A stretch of 64,000 nucleotides of DNA from Phycobacter sedimenti. Lineage in GTDB: Bacteria > Pseudomonadota > Alphaproteobacteria > Rhodobacterales > Rhodobacteraceae. Where the stretch lies: positions 124,001 to 188,000 of the forward strand of contig NZ_JBBVGR010000004.1 of assembly GCF_038148855.1 (NCBI RefSeq), written 5' to 3'. Below the pieces are notes generated by a model, which was not told the origin of the DNA, searched no databases, and saw only the letters and a program-made list of their open reading frames with translations. Shown piece after piece: positions 60,030 to 64,000 of this stretch; position 1 is the stretch's first letter; the number at the start of each line of letters is the position of its first letter. A program made the translations under genes and the position numbers.

Positions 60030-61526
60030 ATGACCACCTACACCCGCATTCACGAAACCGTCGGCCACTGGGCCACGACCACGCCGGGCGCCCTTGCCCT
60101 TCTGGATTTCGACGGTCGCCCCCTCAGCTATGGCGAGCTGAAACAATCCATCAAGGAGGCCAAGGCCGACCTTCTGGCCGAAGGTGTTGCGCCGGGCGAT
60201 CGGGTGCTGATCATTTCGGAAAACTCCATCGCGACGGTCGCCTTCCTCTTTGCCTGCAGCTGTATCGATGCCTGGGCGGTCCCAATCAATGCCCGGATGA
60301 GCGCCGATGAGATCACCCGCGTGACGGGCCACGCCAAGCCCCGCGCCATTGTACTGACCACCGCCGCCTCGAGTGAGGCAACTGCCCATGCCAAACGGCT
60401 GGGCGCGCAGAGCCGCTATGGTCTTTATGGTCAGGTCGCCATCGTAGCACCCGGCCCCAGTGCGCCGGAACCGGTACAGGAAGGCCCCGAACAGATTGCC
60501 GTGATGCTTTACACCACCGGCACGACCGGCGATCCCAAGGGCGTGATGCTGAGCCATGCGAACCTTCTTTTTGCAGGGCAGGCTTCGGCCAATCTGCGCG
60601 GCATTGGCCCCGGCGATCAGGTCTATGGCGGCCTTCCGATCACACATGTCTTTGGCCTGGCCTCGATGATCGTGGCCTCTACCCGAGCAGGTGCCGCGGT
60701 GCGTCTGCAGGCACGGTTCTCTCCGGCGGCGCTGTTCGACGCGCTGCAGGATGGCGTCACTGTTCTGCCCGCCGTGCCGCAGATGCATGCGCTCTTGATG
60801 CAGCACGCCCGCGCGCAAGGCGTTGCAAAACTTGAAGGCGCAGCGCTGCGCTATGTCTCTTCCGGCGCCGCTCCGCTTGATCCCGCCTGGAAGCGCGAGG
60901 CAGAGGCCTTTTACGGCCTGCCCCTGCAGAACGGCTATGGTATGACCGAATGCACTGCGGGGCTATCGGCCACGACCAATGCCATAGGCGATCCCGACAC
61001 CAGCGTCGGCACCGCCCTGCCCGGCACCGAAGTGCGCATCAAGGATGGCGCCGAAACCGGCGAAATCGAAGCCCGCGGTCCTCATGTCATGGCAGGCTAC
61101 TACCGCAACCCGGAGGCCACCCGCGCCACAATCGACGCCGAAGGCTGGCTCAGCACCGGCGACATTGGTCGATTTGACGAACTGGGCCGCCTGCACATCG
61201 TCGGGCGCAGCAAGGAGATCATCATCCGCTCGGGTTTCAACGTCTACCCGCAAGAGGTGGAGGCCGCTCTGAACGACCATCCCGCCGTCGTGCAAAGCGC
61301 CGTGGTGGGCCGCAAGGTGGAAGGCAACGAAGAGGTGCTGGCCTTTGTGCAGGTGACGGCTCTGGATGCCACCGACGAGGCCACGCTCAAGGCCCATGTG
61401 GCGGATCGCCTGTCGGCCTATAAACGCCCCTCGCGCGTGGTTCTGACGCTGGAACTGCCCGCAGCCCCGACCGGCAAGATCCTGAAACACAAGCTGATCG
61501 AGACCTTTGCCAAGGACCTGGGCTGA
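60030..61526 (+). CDS. Class I adenylate-forming acyl-CoA synthetase
   Basis: This 498-residue AMP-binding protein has the P-loop-like AVMLYTTGTTGDPKGVML near residue 160, LPLQNGYGMTECTAGLS near 300, STGDIGRFDELGRLHIVGRSKEIIIRSGFNVYPQEVE (seen in part) and a final PTGKILKH with the catalytic Lys. It activates a carboxylate to its CoA thioester. The substrate is likely the acid imported by dctPQM, an inference from context and the shared upstream motif. Confidence 0.9.
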   Translation: MTTYTRIHETVGHWATTTPGALALLDFDGRPLSYGELKQSIKEAKADLLAEGVAPGDRVLIISENSIATVAFLFACSCIDAWAVPINARMSADEITRVTGHAKPRAIVLTTAASSEATAHAKRLGAQSRYGLYGQVAIVAPGPSAPEPVQEGPEQIAVMLYTTGTTGDPKGVMLSHANLLFAGQASANLRGIGPGDQVYGGLPITHVFGLASMIVASTRAGAAVRLQARFSPAALFDALQDGVTVLPAVPQMHALLMQHARAQGVAKLEGAALRYVSSGAAPLDPAWKREAEAFYGLPLQNGYGMTECTAGLSATTNAIGDPDTSVGTALPGTEVRIKDGAETGEIEARGPHVMAGYYRNPEATRATIDAEGWLSTGDIGRFDELGRLHIVGRSKEIIIRSGFNVYPQEVEAALNDHPAVVQSAVVGRKVEGNEEVLAFVQVTALDATDEATLKAHVADRLSAYKRPSRVVLTLELPAAPTGKILKHKLIETFAKDLG

Positions 61527-61532
61527 GGTCTG

Positions 61533-62741
61533 TCAGATCTCATCGGGGCGTGGCTCGATCAGGGTGCCATCGCTGATCAGATCCGAGGGATGCAGGATCA
61601 CCCGCTCACCGGGCTTCAGCCCTTCCAGCACCTCGGCATTGTGATCGTTGCGGCGTCCCAGAGTGACGAGTTTGCGCTCAGCCAGACCGTCTGCCTCGAC
61701 AAATACGGCCCAGTCGGCGCCGTACCGGAAGACCGCGCTCAGCGGCACCGAAAGAACGTTATCGCTTTCCCATTCGACGATGCGCAGGAAGACCGCAAAG
61801 CCATCGCCCATGCCCGCGTAGTCTTCGGGCGGTGAGGTCAGATCCAGGATGACATCCACACGCTGTTCCTCGATGCCCAGGGCCGAAACCTTGGTATAGC
61901 CCGCCGGTTCGATCCGCCGCACGCGGGCGCTGAGGTTTTGATCGCCGCCCCAGCGTTCGACAATGGCCCGGTCGCCGTCTTTCAAACGCACCGCATCCGT
62001 GGACAGAAGGTCGGCCACGATTTCCAGATCGCTCGGATCGCCAAGGGAAATCAGCCGGGTGCCCGCCAGCACCGTCTGCTCGCTCATGACATCGACGGTC
62101 AGAACCTGCCCCGACATCGGCGCCGTGACCGTCAGGCAGCAGCTGCTGCCCGCCTCGGGCGCGCCGGGTTCAATGAGCGCCGCGCGGGCGCGGTCGAGCG
62201 TGCCCTTGGCCATCTCCAGCGCCGACACTGCCGCCGTCATCGCAGCGCGGTCGATGTGAAGCTTCTGTTCCAGCTCCTCGAGCCGGGTTTTGGACACCAC
62301 GCCGCGCTGCACAAGCGTATCAGCCCGTTTGAACTCGCTTTCCGACAGGGTCAGCGTTTCCGAGGCCTGACGCATCTTGCTGCGCGCCACCGCAAGCCCC
62401 GCTTCGGCCTCGCGCACGGCAGCCTCGGCCTGGCTGCGGCTGCGCGCGTCCAACAGGTTTGCCGCGGCGGGTTTCAGCACGGCCACCACGGTTTCCCCTG
62501 CCGTCACCACATCCCCCACCCGCACCGGCGCGCGCTGCGCCGTGCCGGTTATGGGCGCAGAGACAGCATAGATTTCGCGGATGCGGGTCTTGCCATCGGC
62601 GTTGACCGTCACCTGCAGGGGGCCGCGGCCGATTTCGTGCAGGTCCACCGCCACTGGTTCGGGGCGCAGGGCGATATATCCCAGTGTTCCGGTAACCAGC
62701 AGCGCCAATCCGGCCATGACAACCGTGCGTGTTCTCAGCAT
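61533..62741 (-). CDS. Periplasmic adaptor (membrane-fusion) protein, HlyD/RND type
   Basis: This 402-residue protein has an N-terminal anchor (VVMAGLALLVTGTLGYIAL), a long alpha-helical hairpin (about 100-190: EAAVREAEAGLAVARSKMRQASETLTLSESEFKRADTLV, seen in part) and a beta-barrel domain (LTVTAPMSGQVLTVDVMSEQTVLAGTRLISLGD). It lies seven bases after an FtsX-type permease on the same strand, so it forms an efflux or lipoprotein-type ABC export unit with it. It converges with the CoA ligase. Confidence 0.85.
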   Translation of the reverse strand: MLRTRTVVMAGLALLVTGTLGYIALRPEPVAVDLHEIGRGPLQVTVNADGKTRIREIYAVSAPITGTAQRAPVRVGDVVTAGETVVAVLKPAAANLLDARSRSQAEAAVREAEAGLAVARSKMRQASETLTLSESEFKRADTLVQRGVVSKTRLEELEQKLHIDRAAMTAAVSALEMAKGTLDRARAALIEPGAPEAGSSCCLTVTAPMSGQVLTVDVMSEQTVLAGTRLISLGDPSDLEIVADLLSTDAVRLKDGDRAIVERWGGDQNLSARVRRIEPAGYTKVSALGIEEQRVDVILDLTSPPEDYAGMGDGFAVFLRIVEWESDNVLSVPLSAVFRYGADWAVFVEADGLAERKLVTLGRRNDHNAEVLEGLKPGERVILHPSDLISDGTLIEPRPDEI

Positions 62742-62748
62742 TATCTTT

Positions 62749-64000
62749 CTACTCCCGCGTTTTCATGACCTGAACCAGATCAAGCCGGTCCAGCCGCCGC
62801 CGCACCACCAGGACGGAGACGAGCGCCGCCCCCAACACCACCAGGCTCGCCGTGGCAAATCCTCCGGGCTTCAGCACCAGAGGTATCGAATACAGATCGG
62901 AGGAAGAGGTCTCGGCCAAAAGCTTGGCGATCCCCGCTCCCAAAAGCCAGCCTAAGGGCTGCGCCAGAAGCGCCAGCAGCATGGTTTCCCCAACCAGAAT
63001 GAACGAGACCTCCGCCCGCGTGAAGCCAAGGATGCGCAGGCTGGCCAGTTCTCTGGCGCGCTCGGACATCTGGATCCGCGCGCCATTGTAGGCCACACCA
63101 ACAGTGATCAGCACCGCGATCACGCTATAGATCGTGGTCATGATAATCACGTTCTCCCGGATCGTCTCGCGGAAGGACTGGCGGATCTCGGTCATCATCG
63201 AAAGACCGCTCAGCGAGGGCGTCTCTTTCAGCAGCGCATGCAGATCCGGCACCGCGTTCTGATCGAGGCGCAGATGCGCCACGCTCACGCGGGGCGCCTG
63301 ACGCAGCAAGGCGCTGAGGCTGTCCAGGTCCATATAGGCACCAAGACCGAAATACTGCATGACGATGCCCGAGACCCGCACCATATGGGTTTCGTTGCGC
63401 CCGCCCTTCAGCTCGACTTCGATGATGTCACCGGCCTGCGCATTCAGCTGTGTAGCCAGCCGCTGCGACAACAGAATGCCGCTGGCAGGTGGCTCCACCA
63501 CGCGGCCGTCCCCGTCCAGAATGCGGGCCAGATCAGCGCCGGGGCGGCGGGCCTCGATCGAGATGTCCTTGCTCAGATGACCTTTGCGCAGCACTGCGGC
63601 CTGATAGAACTGCCCTTCGGCCCGCATCACGCCGGGCAGGTTCGCGACATCAGCCAGGGCGGTTTCCGGGATCTCGGGCGAGAAGATCAGCGCCGCATCC
63701 TGCCGGTTGGCCCGGTAGAAAGAGGTCTCCATGATCTCGTCCAGCGCGTCCTGAAAAAAGCCGGAGGCGACCAGAACCGAAACCGCCAGCGACAAGCCCA
63801 GAATGCTGAGGCCCGAGCGCACCGGCCAGCGCACCAGACTGCGCAGCACCATCATCACCGCCTGCGAGGGGCCGAGCCGCGTCAGAATCCGATCAAAGAT
63901 ATTGCGTTTGAACCGGGGCGGCGCGGGCGGCGACATGGCAACCGCCGGCGCCAGCCGCGCAACGGCCAGCGCGCTTTGGGCAGCGCCCAGACCCGCAGTC
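62749..64000 (-). CDS. FtsX/MacB-type ABC transporter permease, 5' end outside the window
   Basis: The frame is open to the right edge. Upstream of an internal ATG at 63936 it continues as LAVARLAPAVAM, which is the linker seen in two-half FtsX permeases, so the first half is missing. The part here has a membrane segment near SLVRWPVRSGLSILGLSLAVSVLVASGFF, a periplasmic domain with many charged residues, and three C-terminal segments (ENVIIMTTIYSVIAVLITVGVAYN, FILVGETMLLALLAQPLGWLLGAGI and FATASLVVLGAALVSVLVV). With the adaptor it probably forms an ABC export complex. Starting at 63936 would be a truncated product. Confidence 0.8.
   Translation of the reverse strand, partial: TAGLGAAQSALAVARLAPAVAMSPPAPPRFKRNIFDRILTRLGPSQAVMMVLRSLVRWPVRSGLSILGLSLAVSVLVASGFFQDALDEIMETSFYRANRQDAALIFSPEIPETALADVANLPGVMRAEGQFYQAAVLRKGHLSKDISIEARRPGADLARILDGDGRVVEPPASGILLSQRLATQLNAQAGDIIEVELKGGRNETHMVRVSGIVMQYFGLGAYMDLDSLSALLRQAPRVSVAHLRLDQNAVPDLHALLKETPSLSGLSMMTEIRQSFRETIRENVIIMTTIYSVIAVLITVGVAYNGARIQMSERARELASLRILGFTRAEVSFILVGETMLLALLAQPLGWLLGAGIAKLLAETSSSDLYSIPLVLKPGGFATASLVVLGAALVSVLVVRRRLDRLDLVQVMKTRE

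Noticed and set aside
62749..63936. Complete permease gene starting at ATG 63936
   Set aside because: The frame stays open to the window edge with a linker-like sequence, so the gene is partial.
1..64000. CRISPR array, tRNA, rRNA or insertion sequence
   Set aside because: I looked for evenly spaced direct repeats, cloverleaf-like segments and transposase motifs and saw none; XerC is the only recombinase and belongs to the host.

Overview
The window is GC-rich, tightly packed chromosomal DNA. It most likely comes from a marine alphaproteobacterium of the Rhodobacterales (Roseobacter group). The evidence is the gene order ybgC-tolQRAB-pal-cpoB-tilS-ftsH, a tad pilus locus, a phosphatidylcholine synthase, a dctPQM TRAP cluster, and the style of the conserved hypothetical proteins. 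I see no rRNA, tRNA, CRISPR array, prophage or insertion sequence.

Layout. 1-3206 is the 3' end of a tad pilus operon (tadB end, tadC, two TPR proteins, prepilin peptidase). It is followed by an AAA ATPase with a structured leader (3408-4715). 4910-8480 holds a ligase-associated helicase, its partner nuclease PdeM and a thioesterase. 8548-11222 (minus) is fhs-folD for one-carbon folate metabolism, followed by a MOSC protein. 12260-21115 (minus) is the Tol-Pal envelope operon running into tilS and ftsH, with thpR and a conserved hypothetical gene upstream. 22795-25023 (minus) is ruvCAB. 25372-31818 carries a DUF1127 protein, prmA, an MFS carrier divergent from a YeeE/YedE sulfur transporter (with an FNR-type box between them) and priA. 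31926-41856 has a transaldolase-family gene, an HxlR-like regulator divergent from a VOC protein, DUF484-xerC, pcs, two orphan proteins, ogt and ileS. 42168-48098 has a lipoprotein, a VIT1/CCC1 carrier divergent from a truncated haemoglobin, a ycjX-GNAT-ycjF operon and truA.

48401-64000 is more accessory and catabolic: an acyl-CoA dehydrogenase with a thioesterase; a hydroxyacid dehydrogenase; an SDR, a styrene/indole-type monooxygenase and a flavin reductase with a divergent AraC regulator; a TRAP transporter, an IclR regulator, a thioesterase and a CoA ligase; and a membrane-fusion protein with an FtsX-type permease that runs off the right edge. The monooxygenase gene has an in-frame TAA. 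The TRAP operon and the thioesterase/CoA-ligase unit share a similar upstream motif flanking iclR, which suggests one regulon for uptake and CoA activation of a carboxylic acid.

The most unusual signal is a family of five intergenic repeats (4728-4856 inverted, 22484-22787, 32643-32878, 44141-44214, 48109-48387). They are built from hairpins whose arms differ between copies but stay complementary. They have a common GCGGGAG end and come in a short and a long form. This looks like a structured repeat or RNA family. Other points of interest are twin perfect hairpins after ftsH, a protein made of about seven 12-residue beta-strand-like repeats, and a stem-loop between dctP and dctQ.
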